Below are positions 22,225 through 30,664 of a stretch of DNA of 30,891 bases, in pieces; position 1 is the first letter of the stretch; each line of letters opens with the position of its first letter. The position numbers and the translations under genes are program-made. Origin of the DNA: Gp7-AA6 sp036001245. GTDB lineage: Bacteria > Acidobacteriota > Thermoanaerobaculia > UBA5066 > Gp7-AA6. Where the stretch lies: NCBI GenBank assembly GCA_036001245.1, contig DASYUL010000083.1, positions 1-30,891 of the forward strand, read 5' to 3'. Under the pieces are notes generated by a model. That model was not told the DNA's origin and did not search any database. It saw only the letters and a program-made list of their open reading frames with translations.

Positions 22225-24587
22225 GAAGTCAGACCCATCCGGCGGACGAGCGCCGTGAACCTCGGCTCAGAACGAATCGGGTCGAATCGCGGCTCCAGGT
22301 GGATCCACGGCATGTACCAGTTGCGGTCCTCGTAGGCCTTCTCCAGCCAGTCGAGCGCCGCTTCTTTGTCACCGAGTGACAGAGAGACGAGCGCAAGATC
22401 GTGGCGCGAGACGTACCGCATCGTCATGAGTCTTTTTAGCTCGTCGAAGACTCTGTTCGCGGCGGCGCGATCGCCGGCCATCGCATGGCTGCGGACGAGG
22501 TCGGCGAGGATTTCAGGAGGGAACTCTTCTGCCGCCTCGGTGAGCTTCCGCGCGCGCTCGAAGGCCGCCGCCGCTTCGCGCAGCTCGCCTTTCTGCTCGA
22601 GGGCCATCCCGAGGAACATCTCTGCGAAGAAGTACGTCGGGTCGAGCTCGAGCGTGTAACGAGCCCGCTTGATGGCCTCGTCGTACCGACGCGAGTAGTA
22701 GTGATTCCACGACGACAGGAAGTTCGCCTCGGTCGAAAGCGGGTCGAGCTCGAGGGCACGCGCGCTTTCGCGCGAAGCCTCGTCGAACCGCGCGCGGGCG
22801 GAGAGAAAGACCCCGTAGAACTGATGAGCTGTCGCGTCGGAGGGGTTCAACTTGGTGGCCTTCCGGAATTCTTCCTCGGCGCCGGGCCAGTCGTAGTCGT
22901 AGAGGAACCGCGCCATCGCGAGGTAGGTGTGTCCTTCCGAGAGCGAAGGGTCGAGCGCGATCGCCTTGGTCGCCGCGTCCTTGCCCTGCTGGAACGCCTC
23001 TCTGGCCGGCATGTACCAGTCGGCGAGCCACAAAATGTACGAGTACGCGATGCCGGCGTGAGCCGGCGCATCGTTGGGATCCAGCGCGAGCGCCTGCCGG
23101 AAATAGGCCATTCCCTTGTCGAGATCGGCCCTGTTCACCTTCCTCGCGTGATGGAAGCCTCTCAGGTATGCCTGGTACGCCTCGGGATTCGCCGTCGCGC
23201 TCTTCGCGAGCCGCGCCTCGTCCTCGCCCGTCAGGCGCACCTTCAGCGTTTCCGAGATTTCCCTGGCGATCTCCTCCTGCACCGCGAGCACGTCCGAAAG
23301 TTCCCTCTCGTATCGCTCGCCCCAGAGCTGCCGGTTGTCGCGCGTGTCGACGAGCTCGCTCGCGATCGAGAGCCGATCTCCTCTTTGGGTCACGCGTCCG
23401 GTTACCACCGCACGGACCCCGAGCTCGCGCGCGACTGCTCCCGGATCCTGGTCCTTTCCCTTGTAGCGGAACACCGATGCGCGGGAGATCACCCGGACGT
23501 TTGGCAATTGGGAGAGCCGGTTGATCAGGCTTTCCGTGATGCCGTCGCTCAGGTACTCGGTCTCGGCGTCGGCGCTCGCGTTGGCGAAGGGAAGCACCGC
23601 GAGCGATTCGATCGGTTTGCGGTCCCGGGCACGAGAGAAGAGACCGAAGGCGGCGAGCAGGATCGCAAGGGCCGACCAGAGCGCGACGCGCCGGGGCCGT
23701 AAGGTCGGACGCGGCCCCGCGTAAGACCGCGCCGAACTCCACAGGCTGCCGAGCGCGAAGGCGAGGTCCCGCGCCGACTGAAACCGCTCGCCGGGATTTT
23801 TTTCCAGGCAGCGGTGCACGATCTGAGCGAGCGCGGGCTCCGCGCGCGAGAGCGTCGGCGCGAGCTCCGGGTCCGCGTTCAGAACGGCGCTCATCGTGTC
23901 CGCTGCGGACACGCCGTGGAAGGCGCGTTTCCCCGAGAGCATTTCGTACAGGACCGCTCCGAGTGAAAAGATGTCCGACCGGTGGTCCGCCGTGTGACCG
24001 CGAACCTGCTCGGGCGACATGTAGCCGACCGTCCCCATGACGACGCCTGGCTCGGTCGCGACGGCAGCCGTGGGCTCTTCGGTCTCCCCGCCCGTCCGCT
24101 GTTCTGGGCGCGTCACCCGTGCGAGTCCGAAATCCAGGATCTTCACCCGGCCCTCGTCCGTAATGAAGACGTTCTCGGGCTTCAAGTCCCGGTGAACGAT
24201 CCCCTTCTCGTGCGCGGCGGCGAGGCCCTGCGCCGCCTGCACGGCATAGTCGATCGCCTTGCGCGGTGGAAGGGCGCCCGACGAGAGTCGCTCGCGCAGC
24301 GTCGTGCCTTCCAAGAGCTCGGCGACGGCATAGGCGATGCCGCGGTCGCTGCCGAAATCGTGGATGGCCAGGATGTTCGGATGGGAGAGCGCCGCCACCG
24401 CACGGGCTTCTCGTTCGAAGCGCGCGAGCGCCGCCGCGTCCTCCGCGAGGTTCTCCGGCAGCACCTTGATCGCGACCGTGCGCTCGAGACGCGTGTCCCG
24501 CGCGCGATACACCTCGCCCATCCCGCCCGCGCCGATCGGGGCCTGGATCTCGTAGGGACCCAGTCGCGTTCCGGCGGCGAGCGTCAT
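22221..24587 (-). CDS. K8: Ser/Thr kinase fused to TolB/FlgO-like module and TPR repeats
   Basis: 788-residue kinase. The kinase domain has GAGGMG (19-24), Lys41, Glu60, HRDLKPEN, DFG (152-154) and SPEQ near 191. A transmembrane helix (about 302-318) is followed not by a propeller but by a TolB-N/FlgO-like module (about 324-430: SLAVLPFANASAD, YLSDGITESLINRLSQLPNV, ARELGVRAVVTGRV) of the kind found in CadC-like and adenylate-cyclase-like regulators, and then by several TPR units (about 465-780, with repeated A-ALDP-xxAxAH patterns). TPRs suggest protein-protein contacts rather than small-ligand sensing. The ATG at 24587 overlaps the K9 stop (ATGA); the open frame up to 25043 is a K9 shadow and is rejected. 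Confidence 0.95.
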   Translation of the reverse strand: MTLAAGTRLGPYEIQAPIGAGGMGEVYRARDTRLERTVAIKVLPENLAEDAAALARFEREARAVAALSHPNILAIHDFGSDRGIAYAVAELLEGTTLRERLSSGALPPRKAIDYAVQAAQGLAAAHEKGIVHRDLKPENVFITDEGRVKILDFGLARVTRPEQRTGGETEEPTAAVATEPGVVMGTVGYMSPEQVRGHTADHRSDIFSLGAVLYEMLSGKRAFHGVSAADTMSAVLNADPELAPTLSRAEPALAQIVHRCLEKNPGERFQSARDLAFALGSLWSSARSYAGPRPTLRPRRVALWSALAILLAAFGLFSRARDRKPIESLAVLPFANASADAETEYLSDGITESLINRLSQLPNVRVISRASVFRYKGKDQDPGAVARELGVRAVVTGRVTQRGDRLSIASELVDTRDNRQLWGERYERELSDVLAVQEEIAREISETLKVRLTGEDEARLAKSATANPEAYQAYLRGFHHARKVNRADLDKGMAYFRQALALDPNDAPAHAGIAYSYILWLADWYMPAREAFQQGKDAATKAIALDPSLSEGHTYLAMARFLYDYDWPGAEEEFRKATKLNPSDATAHQFYGVFLSARARFDEASRESARALELDPLSTEANFLSSWNHYYSRRYDEAIKRARYTLELDPTYFFAEMFLGMALEQKGELREAAAAFERARKLTEAAEEFPPEILADLVRSHAMAGDRAAANRVFDELKRLMTMRYVSRHDLALVSLSLGDKEAALDWLEKAYEDRNWYMPWIHLEPRFDPIRSEPRFTALVRRMGLTS

Positions 24588-27304
24588 TTCTTCGGAAGCT
24601 CCGCGGTCCAGTTGGTCAGGATGGTGATCGGCGAGAGGTCCTGGGGCAGACCCCCGACGACGAGAAACCGCTTCCCGTCGTTCGCCACGTCGTATCGATA
24701 GGTGAAGCCCAGGGCCCTCGCCTGGAAGAGAGGGTGGATGACCCCCACGTCGATGCTCGTGCCGTCGGTATTCATCTGCGCCGCCATGAGCCGGTTGTCG
24801 GGCGCGAAATAGAACAGCTCTTTGCCGTCGCGACTCCAGCGCGGTTCGACGCCGCCGTTCTGCGAGATCTGCCATCGGCCGCCCTGGCCGGGAAAGGTCG
24901 CAACGTAGATCTCGAACCGCCCCGTTTCGTCCGACTGGTACGCGACGTATCGGCCATTCGCCGAGAACCGTGCGATCGGCTCGAGCGCCGGCGTCGCCAG
25001 GAACGGCCGGGGCTTCCGGTCTGCGGTCAGCGGAAGCAGCCACAGATCGTCCCGCTCGTCTTTGCGCTTCGAATAGAGAAGGAAGCTGCCGTCCGGTGAG
25101 AAATCAAGCGGGGCCTGGAACTCCACCGGATCGGATACGAGCATGACCTCGGGCTCAGAACCGCCGATCGACTTCAACACGACGTCGTAACCAGTTCCGC
25201 GGGGGTTCGAGATGCTGTGCGCGACCCGGCCGCCGTCGGGCGACCACGCGCACCATTCCTTACTGCCCGCCCCGGTCGTGAACCGCCTCCGTGTCCCGGT
25301 TGCCAGGTCGATCATCCAGATATCCGTCTGTCCCGTTCGGAGATCGACGATCGAAGCGGTCGCGCGCTTCCCGTCAGGCGAGATTTCCGGATCACCGCCG
25401 TTGAAAAACAGCGCCGGCTCTCCCACGGTTTCGAGAATCGCGCCGTTGCGATCGAGCCACCGGAGCGCCGACAGCGTCTGTCCTTTTCCGGTCTGGTAGG
25501 CGAGCACGCCGTTCGATGAAGTGGAGAAGACGCCTCGGCTGAACCGCTCGTCCATGAGAACGTCCGGGACGAGCGTGACGGGCTCGCCCTTCACCGCGAG
25601 CCGATCCAGGTCGAACTCCTGGGCTACGAGAGCGCCTTCGCGGACGTAGAGGAGGTGCCCCGAAGCGTAAGCGACGTTCGAGGCGACGTTCAGAACGAGC
25701 TTCGACTCTTTCGAATCGAGCGATCCGACGCGAATCTCGGGGTCGCGACCGCGTCCGGCGCCGCTGCCATGGCGGACGAGATAGAGAAAGTGTCTGCCGT
25801 CGGGAAGGAAGTGCGGATATCGGTGCGTCGCGTCCGTCGGTCCGTAGACCGTCGCTTCGGTCACTTTCCCGCCATTGGCCGATACCCGCTGGACCGGGCC
25901 GCGCGCGCCGGGAGTGAACAGGATCACGCCGTCGCGGTTCCAGGTTCCACCGCGGCTTTCCGTACCGGGCGCCAGCGTCAAGACCGGACCGCCGTCGACG
26001 TCGATCTTCTTGAAGAAGCGGTCCGCGAAAAAGCCGATGTGCTGTCCATCGGGAGACCAGAACGGTCGCTGCGCGCCTTCCGTGCCGGCGAGCGGACGCG
26101 CATTGGGCTCCGAGAGCTTTCGCACCCAGAGAAGATTCGGGTTCTCGCCCTTTCTCGCCGTGAAGACGATTCGCTCCCCGTCCGGAGAGATCTCGACCGG
26201 TCCCGCGTCGATCCACGTGGAGACGAACTCCGAGTCCTCCGGCGGAAGAATCGAGGCGCGAAAAACGCTCGCCGTGGGCGCAGGCCGGGAGAAGAGACGT
26301 GCGGTGAGTCCGATCGTCGCCGCCAGAAGGACCGCCGCGACGATCCACCCGAGCCGCTCGCGGCTCCGCCGGCGCGAGACCATCGGAACGGGAACGCCGG
26401 TCTGAGAGCCGCCTTCCGCGATCCACTTCAGCTCCCCCCCGAGGTCGGCGGCGTTCTGCCAGCGGTCTTCAGGATCCTTCGCCAGGCTCTTCTGGACGAC
26501 GTGGTCGAGCGCCGGCGGCGACATCGGCTGAACTTGAGAGATGGGCTGAGGGTCGTCCCGGAGGATCGATGAGATCAGCGACGCCTGCGTCGCGCCGGAG
26601 AACGCCTTCTTCCCCGTCGCCATCTCGTAGAGGACGCATCCGAACGCGAAGATGTCCGTCCGCGCGTCGGCGTCCTTCGCCTCCAGCTGCTCCGGCGCCA
26701 TGTACTGGAAGGTCCCGAGGATCGTCCCCTCCTGCGTCAGGGCAGTCGGAAGAGCCGTGAGGTTGCGTCCTGCCATGGGATGTTGCGCTGCGGCCGTTTG
26801 CTCCCTTCCGGTCGCGTCGAGCGACCGCTCAAATGTCTTTGCGAGACCAAAGTCGAGGAGCTTGACCCCTGACTTCGTCAGCATCACGTTGCCGGGCTTC
26901 AGGTCCCGGTGGACGATCCCCTGCCGGTGCGCCTTGTCCAGGGCGTCGGCAATCTGGATCCCGTAGCGGAGTGTCTGCTCCCGCGGAAGAGGGCCCTTCG
27001 TGAGACGCTCCGCCAGCGTCTCGCCTTCCAGGTACTCCATGACGAGATACTCGACGTCGCCTTCCCGGCCGACGTCGTGGAGCGCGCAGATGTGCGGGTG
27101 CGAGAGCTGCGAGATCGTCTTCGCTTCTCGTTCGAAGCGCTGGCGGACTTCGGGGGAGGACGAAAGGTGGGCTGCGAGCACCTTGATCGCGACGGTGCGG
27201 TCGAGCCGCGTGTCGCGGGCGCGATAGACCTCTCCCATCCCGCCGGCCCCGAGAGGCGACACGATCTCGTAGGGTCCGAGACGGGATCCCGCAGAGAGCG
27301 TCAT
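24584..27304 (-). CDS. K9: transmembrane Ser/Thr kinase with propeller sensor
   Basis: 906-residue kinase of the HRDLKPGN subfamily. It has GAGGMG (19-24), Lys41, Glu60, Asp134, DFG (151-153), APEQ near 203 and an activation-segment insert (TFERSLDATGREQT) shared with K6. The transmembrane helix is at about 317-336. The propeller blades include ISPDGERIVFTA, WSPDGQHIGFFA, ISPDGKRATASI, WSPDGGRVAHSI and FSPDGSFLLYSK. It ends TNWTAELPKK, as in K4 and K5. The ATG at 27304 lies 13 bases after the stop of a PIN toxin, with no strong Shine-Dalgarno sequence, so it probably relies on read-through from the toxin-antitoxin operon. It is the first kinase of the K9-K8-K7-K6-receptor unit. Confidence 0.95.
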   Translation of the reverse strand: MTLSAGSRLGPYEIVSPLGAGGMGEVYRARDTRLDRTVAIKVLAAHLSSSPEVRQRFEREAKTISQLSHPHICALHDVGREGDVEYLVMEYLEGETLAERLTKGPLPREQTLRYGIQIADALDKAHRQGIVHRDLKPGNVMLTKSGVKLLDFGLAKTFERSLDATGREQTAAAQHPMAGRNLTALPTALTQEGTILGTFQYMAPEQLEAKDADARTDIFAFGCVLYEMATGKKAFSGATQASLISSILRDDPQPISQVQPMSPPALDHVVQKSLAKDPEDRWQNAADLGGELKWIAEGGSQTGVPVPMVSRRRSRERLGWIVAAVLLAATIGLTARLFSRPAPTASVFRASILPPEDSEFVSTWIDAGPVEISPDGERIVFTARKGENPNLLWVRKLSEPNARPLAGTEGAQRPFWSPDGQHIGFFADRFFKKIDVDGGPVLTLAPGTESRGGTWNRDGVILFTPGARGPVQRVSANGGKVTEATVYGPTDATHRYPHFLPDGRHFLYLVRHGSGAGRGRDPEIRVGSLDSKESKLVLNVASNVAYASGHLLYVREGALVAQEFDLDRLAVKGEPVTLVPDVLMDERFSRGVFSTSSNGVLAYQTGKGQTLSALRWLDRNGAILETVGEPALFFNGGDPEISPDGKRATASIVDLRTGQTDIWMIDLATGTRRRFTTGAGSKEWCAWSPDGGRVAHSISNPRGTGYDVVLKSIGGSEPEVMLVSDPVEFQAPLDFSPDGSFLLYSKRKDERDDLWLLPLTADRKPRPFLATPALEPIARFSANGRYVAYQSDETGRFEIYVATFPGQGGRWQISQNGGVEPRWSRDGKELFYFAPDNRLMAAQMNTDGTSIDVGVIHPLFQARALGFTYRYDVANDGKRFLVVGGLPQDLSPITILTNWTAELPKK
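26761..26839. repeat. 79-base patch nearly identical to K6 (19021-19099)
   Basis: Partner of the K6 patch, three differences in 79 bases. It encodes the activation-segment insert shared by K6 and K9. Confidence 0.75.
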
Positions 27305-27317
27305 CCGTCGATGTCCG

Positions 27318-27707
27318 CTATCCCAGCGGCCGCGCGACTGAGGGAAACGACTTCACCAGCTTCTCGTCGGATGTGACGAGAGAAACTCCCAGCTCGTCCG
27401 CGAGAACGACGAACTCGCAGTCGTAAGCCGAACACTCCGACTCCTCGACTCGCGCCAGGACCTGCGGCGACGGAACCGAGAACTCCCGTCCGTGCATCTG
27501 CCCTTCAACGCCTTCGACGATCTGCAACGCCGTCTCCAGGCTGACATCCCCGCGGCGCAGGCATCCGGCGAGCACGTTGCGAAACTCGGATCGCCACAGG
27601 ATCGGAGCATTCCAGTCCGGATCCCTCTTCAGGAGACGCTCGGCCGCCTTCGTGCGCTCGCCGGGCAGCCAGAGGTAGGCGAGCACGTTCGTGTCCACCA
27701 CGATCAT
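27318..27707 (-). CDS. vapC: PIN-domain ribonuclease toxin (VapC/FitB-type)
   Basis: 129-residue PIN-domain protein with a full acidic set: Asp5 (VVDTNVLAY), Glu41 (WRSEFRNVL), Asp96 (AYDCEFVVLADELG) and Asp114 (VTSDEKLVK). The SAYDCEFVVLA pattern is typical of the FitB/VapC group. The ATG at 27707 overlaps the antitoxin stop (ATGA). It is followed 13 bases later by K9 with no terminator between, so toxin, antitoxin and kinase probably share a transcript. Confidence 0.94.
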   Translation of the reverse strand: MIVVDTNVLAYLWLPGERTKAAERLLKRDPDWNAPILWRSEFRNVLAGCLRRGDVSLETALQIVEGVEGQMHGREFSVPSPQVLARVEESECSAYDCEFVVLADELGVSLVTSDEKLVKSFPSVARPLG

Positions 27708-27943
27708 CGGCGTCCCGCCTGGCGAAGCGCCGCGAGGTCGGAGTCCGTGAGGCGTCCGCCGACACGGCTTCGAAGCGCTGCCGCGCGAGCGAGAAGATCG
27801 TCGGGGTCGAGCTGACGGGGAGACGTCGCAGCCTCCAGGACCGCGAGGATCTCGCTGTTCAGGCTGCGACGATGCTGGAGAGCTCGCGCCTTGAGCTGGC
27901 GATGCAGTTTGTCGGGCAGGTCCTTGACGGTCACCGTGGCCAT
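27704..27943 (-). CDS. Ribbon-helix-helix antitoxin (FitA-like)
   Basis: 79-residue antitoxin. The first 38 residues (MATVTVKDLPDKLHRQLKAR, then RRSLNSEILAVLEA) are an Arc/FitA ribbon-helix-helix DNA-binding domain. The tail (LRSRVGGRLTDSDLAALRQ) is a typical toxin-binding segment of FitA-type antitoxins. A good Shine-Dalgarno sequence (AGGAG) lies 6 bases before the ATG. It belongs to a different antitoxin family from the two Phd-type antitoxins in this window. It probably represses its own operon from the palindrome just upstream. Confidence 0.93.
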   Translation of the reverse strand: MATVTVKDLPDKLHRQLKARALQHRRSLNSEILAVLEAATSPRQLDPDDLLARAAALRSRVGGRLTDSDLAALRQAGRR

Positions 27944-27958
27944 GGCGGGCTCCTATGG

Positions 27959-27980
27959 TTCCATAATGGAATCATAATGC
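27959..27980. promoter_or_regulatory. Candidate operator/promoter of the FitA-PIN operon
   Basis: The near-perfect palindrome TTCCAT-A-ATGGAA (27959-27971) adjoins a -10-like TATGAT on the minus strand (27971-27976). ATAATG is repeated with an 11-base period. The AT-rich patch contrasts with its GC-rich surroundings and fits a ribbon-helix-helix operator. No clear -35 box was found. Confidence 0.5.
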
Positions 27981-28021
27981 AACCACAGCGGATCCGGGAC
28001 CGAGCCAATGCGGCGATCCTC

Positions 28022-30634
28022 TTATTTCAGCCCTTCCACGATGAAGAGATCGGACAGCAGGCGCGCGTAACAGTAGGCGTAGCCCTTTCCGTCCGCCGTG
28101 ATCAGGACGTTCGAGATGCGCTCCACGCCCGCGGGGTCGGCGGGAAGGAGCTCCTTCCAGACCTCCCGGCGGCCCGTGTCGATCTCGATCCGGGAGATGC
28201 GGGCGGGGACCTCGCCGCGCTTCCAGACGTACAGCGAACGGCCGTCGCTCGCGAAACGCAGCGGGTACTCGCCTTCGAGCGCCCCGGGGACCGGACGCGC
28301 CGAGCCGCCATCAATCGGAAAGATCGCCATCTTGTGATCCGGTCCAACTGCTGCGAGGCGTAACCCGTCCGGGGAAATCGCGAACCCGGGAAGCGCCGGG
28401 ATGATCCCCTCCGGCGTGACCGGTCGGGGCTTGCCCCCCTCGATGCTCTGCGAATAAACGCGCACGCCGTGCCCCCCTTCCCGGCCGGCAAAGAGGAAGC
28501 TCTTGCTGTCGGGAAACCAGGTCGCCGCCTGCTCAGTGCTCACCCCCACCGTCGAAATCTGCTTTCGCTCCCCGGTCCCGGTTGGCAGGAGCGTGAACGG
28601 AGAATTCGCGGCCGGCAGCATCGAGAGCGCCCAATTCCCGTCGGGCGAGAGGGCGAGAGCGTTCCCTTCTCCCAGCCGGACGACCGGCGACTGATCGGCC
28701 TGGCGCAGGTGCACGGAGTAGTTCGCGCCGCCGGCTTCTCCCTCCTCGTCGAAGAGCAGCGTTTGCGCGTCGAACGAGAGGTCCGCGGCAAAGGAATAGT
28801 CGAGAAACGACATGTCCCGCTCCCGCGTGTCCCCGCGCAGCAACCCCAGGATTCCGACCCGCGGGCTCTCGCGGGCCAGCAGGACCCGGCCGCTTTTTGA
28901 GATGTCGTGGAGCTTCAACCCGCCGGGAACCCGGGCCACGACCCGGAGCCCGCCGGAGAGGCTGACGGCGTAGAGCGACCGATTCGCGCCGGCCTCGGTC
29001 GCAGTGAACCAGATCTCGTCGCCGGAAGGAGACCAGGCGAGACCATGCTCGCTCGCCCAGTTTCCGGTCAACGTCTTCTTCTTCCCGGCGAGGTCGATGA
29101 CGGCAACCTTACCGGCGTCGTCCAGGGGAAACTGATGGTCCAGAAAGGCGATGAAATCGCCCTTCGGCGAGAGGCGCGCATAGCTCACGTGTCCGGACGT
29201 CTCGTAGAGCACCTTGCCTCTCGGATACTCGATCCGGGCCTTCCCGCCGACGTCCCGCGCGATGAGCATCTCCGAGCCGTCCGGGGACCAATCGGCGTCC
29301 TGGATTCCCTTTTCGACGCTCCGCGGCGCGCCGCCGGTCAGAGCGGCGCGGGCGAGAGTTCCCCGGCAGATGCCGGGATGGTTCGAAAGACAATCGATGG
29401 CTATGGCCATTTCGCCGGACGGAGAGATCCCCAGCAGGTTCGCGCTCGGAAGATCGAGCGGGAGGGAATCCGGGCTGCTCTGGTGCTTCAGAAACAGCTT
29501 CAAAGGTTTTCCATCCCAGCCGGCGCTGTAGACGATCGTCTGGCCGTCGGGAGCGAACCGCGCTGCGCGAATCGTGCCGCTGCCGAACGTGATCTGTTGA
29601 TAGGACGGCGGCAGGGATTTCGCGAGGCTCTTGTGAAGAAGGGCGCCCACCCCGATTGCCGCGAGCAGAGCGGCGGCCGAGAGTGCCACCCGGAGAAGTC
29701 GGCGCCGGCCGGACGAGGACTTCTTCGAGGCGATCGCTCGGAGAGTTTCCCCCGTCGAGGACGCCTCTGAAAAATCCGAAAGATGCTCCCGGATGCTCTT
29801 GATGTCGCGGGCGAGGTCGCGGGTCGACGCATATCGTTCCTCGGGGTCCTTCTGCAGACATCTCTCGAGGATCCAGCGGAAAGGCGTCGGGATGGCGGGA
29901 TTGAGCGTGGCCGGGGGCTCCGGCTCCTCGCGGATGATCGCCGTCAGGGTCTCGGCGGCGGTTCCCCTCTGGAAGGCGCGCTTGCCGGTCGCCACCTCGT
30001 AGAGGATCGTGCCCAGAGAGAACTGATCCGAGCGAAAGTCCAAAGCCTTGCCGCTCGCCTGCTCGGGCGACATGTATCCGACCGTCCCGAGCACCGTGCC
30101 GGCTTTCGTCTGATTCGTCGTCGTGGGCAGGTGCGAGGACTCGGCGGGCGCGGACTCCACCAGTTTCGCGAGGCCGAAGTCCAGAATCTTGACGACGCCG
30201 TCCCGCGAGATCATCACGTTCTCGGGCTTCAAATCGCGATGCACGATGCCTGCGGAGTGCGCTTTAGCCAGGCCGTCGGCGATCTGGAAGGCCAGGTCCA
30301 GCAGCCGTTTCGTAGGCAACGGCCCGGAATGAAGGATTTCGCGAAGGGTTCGACCATCCACCAGCTCCATCGCGATGTAGGTTGTGGAGTCAGAAGATCC
30401 GATCTCGTGAATCGTGACGATGTTCGGATGATTCAGAGCGGAAGCGGACCGAGCCTCCTGCTCGAAGCGCTTCCGCCGGTCCGGATCAGTCGAGAACTCT
30501 TCCGAGAGCACCTTGACGGCGACTTCGCGGCCGAGCCGGCCATCGCGCGCCCGGTAGACCTCGCCCATGCCGCCGGCGCCCAGCGGGACGAGGATCTCGT
30601 AGGGCCCCAGACGCGAGCCGGCTGAAATTGTCAT
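28022..30634 (-). CDS. K10: transmembrane Ser/Thr kinase with propeller sensor
   Basis: 870-residue kinase of a third subfamily. It has GAGGMG (19-24), Lys41, Glu60, HRDLKPEN, DFG (152-154), SPEQ near 189-192, and distinctive AFQRGTAAETLTAIIREEPE and LERCLQKDPEERYASTRDLA segments. The transmembrane helix is at about 312-333. The sensor belongs to the K2/K3 type (FAPDGQTIVYSAGWDGKP, DADWSPDGSEMLIARDVGG) and ends AYCYARLLSDLFIVEGLK. The ATG start is 30 bases after the stop of a metallohydrolase-like gene. No strong Shine-Dalgarno sequence is visible, but a 5-codon frame (30631-30648) overlaps the start codon. It ends with TAA, and no clear terminator follows. Confidence 0.95.
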   Translation of the reverse strand: MTISAGSRLGPYEILVPLGAGGMGEVYRARDGRLGREVAVKVLSEEFSTDPDRRKRFEQEARSASALNHPNIVTIHEIGSSDSTTYIAMELVDGRTLREILHSGPLPTKRLLDLAFQIADGLAKAHSAGIVHRDLKPENVMISRDGVVKILDFGLAKLVESAPAESSHLPTTTNQTKAGTVLGTVGYMSPEQASGKALDFRSDQFSLGTILYEVATGKRAFQRGTAAETLTAIIREEPEPPATLNPAIPTPFRWILERCLQKDPEERYASTRDLARDIKSIREHLSDFSEASSTGETLRAIASKKSSSGRRRLLRVALSAAALLAAIGVGALLHKSLAKSLPPSYQQITFGSGTIRAARFAPDGQTIVYSAGWDGKPLKLFLKHQSSPDSLPLDLPSANLLGISPSGEMAIAIDCLSNHPGICRGTLARAALTGGAPRSVEKGIQDADWSPDGSEMLIARDVGGKARIEYPRGKVLYETSGHVSYARLSPKGDFIAFLDHQFPLDDAGKVAVIDLAGKKKTLTGNWASEHGLAWSPSGDEIWFTATEAGANRSLYAVSLSGGLRVVARVPGGLKLHDISKSGRVLLARESPRVGILGLLRGDTRERDMSFLDYSFAADLSFDAQTLLFDEEGEAGGANYSVHLRQADQSPVVRLGEGNALALSPDGNWALSMLPAANSPFTLLPTGTGERKQISTVGVSTEQAATWFPDSKSFLFAGREGGHGVRVYSQSIEGGKPRPVTPEGIIPALPGFAISPDGLRLAAVGPDHKMAIFPIDGGSARPVPGALEGEYPLRFASDGRSLYVWKRGEVPARISRIEIDTGRREVWKELLPADPAGVERISNVLITADGKGYAYCYARLLSDLFIVEGLK

Positions 30635-30648
30635 CGAGCTCGAGTCAT
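30631..30648 (-). other. Five-codon frame overlapping the K10 start
   Basis: ATG-ACT-CGA-GCT-CGA-TGA (MTRAR, stop) overlaps the K10 ATG by 4 bases, the same geometry as the kinase-start minigenes. It is too short to judge and may be chance. A TAAGAT sequence that could serve as a -10 box overlaps its start. Confidence 0.2.
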
Positions 30649-30664
30649 CTTATCCGGCGGCCGA

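Noticed and set aside
24588..25043. Upstream extension of the K8 frame to 25043
   Set aside because: It lies inside K9 out of frame. The cassette start at 24587 is supported by overlap and homology.
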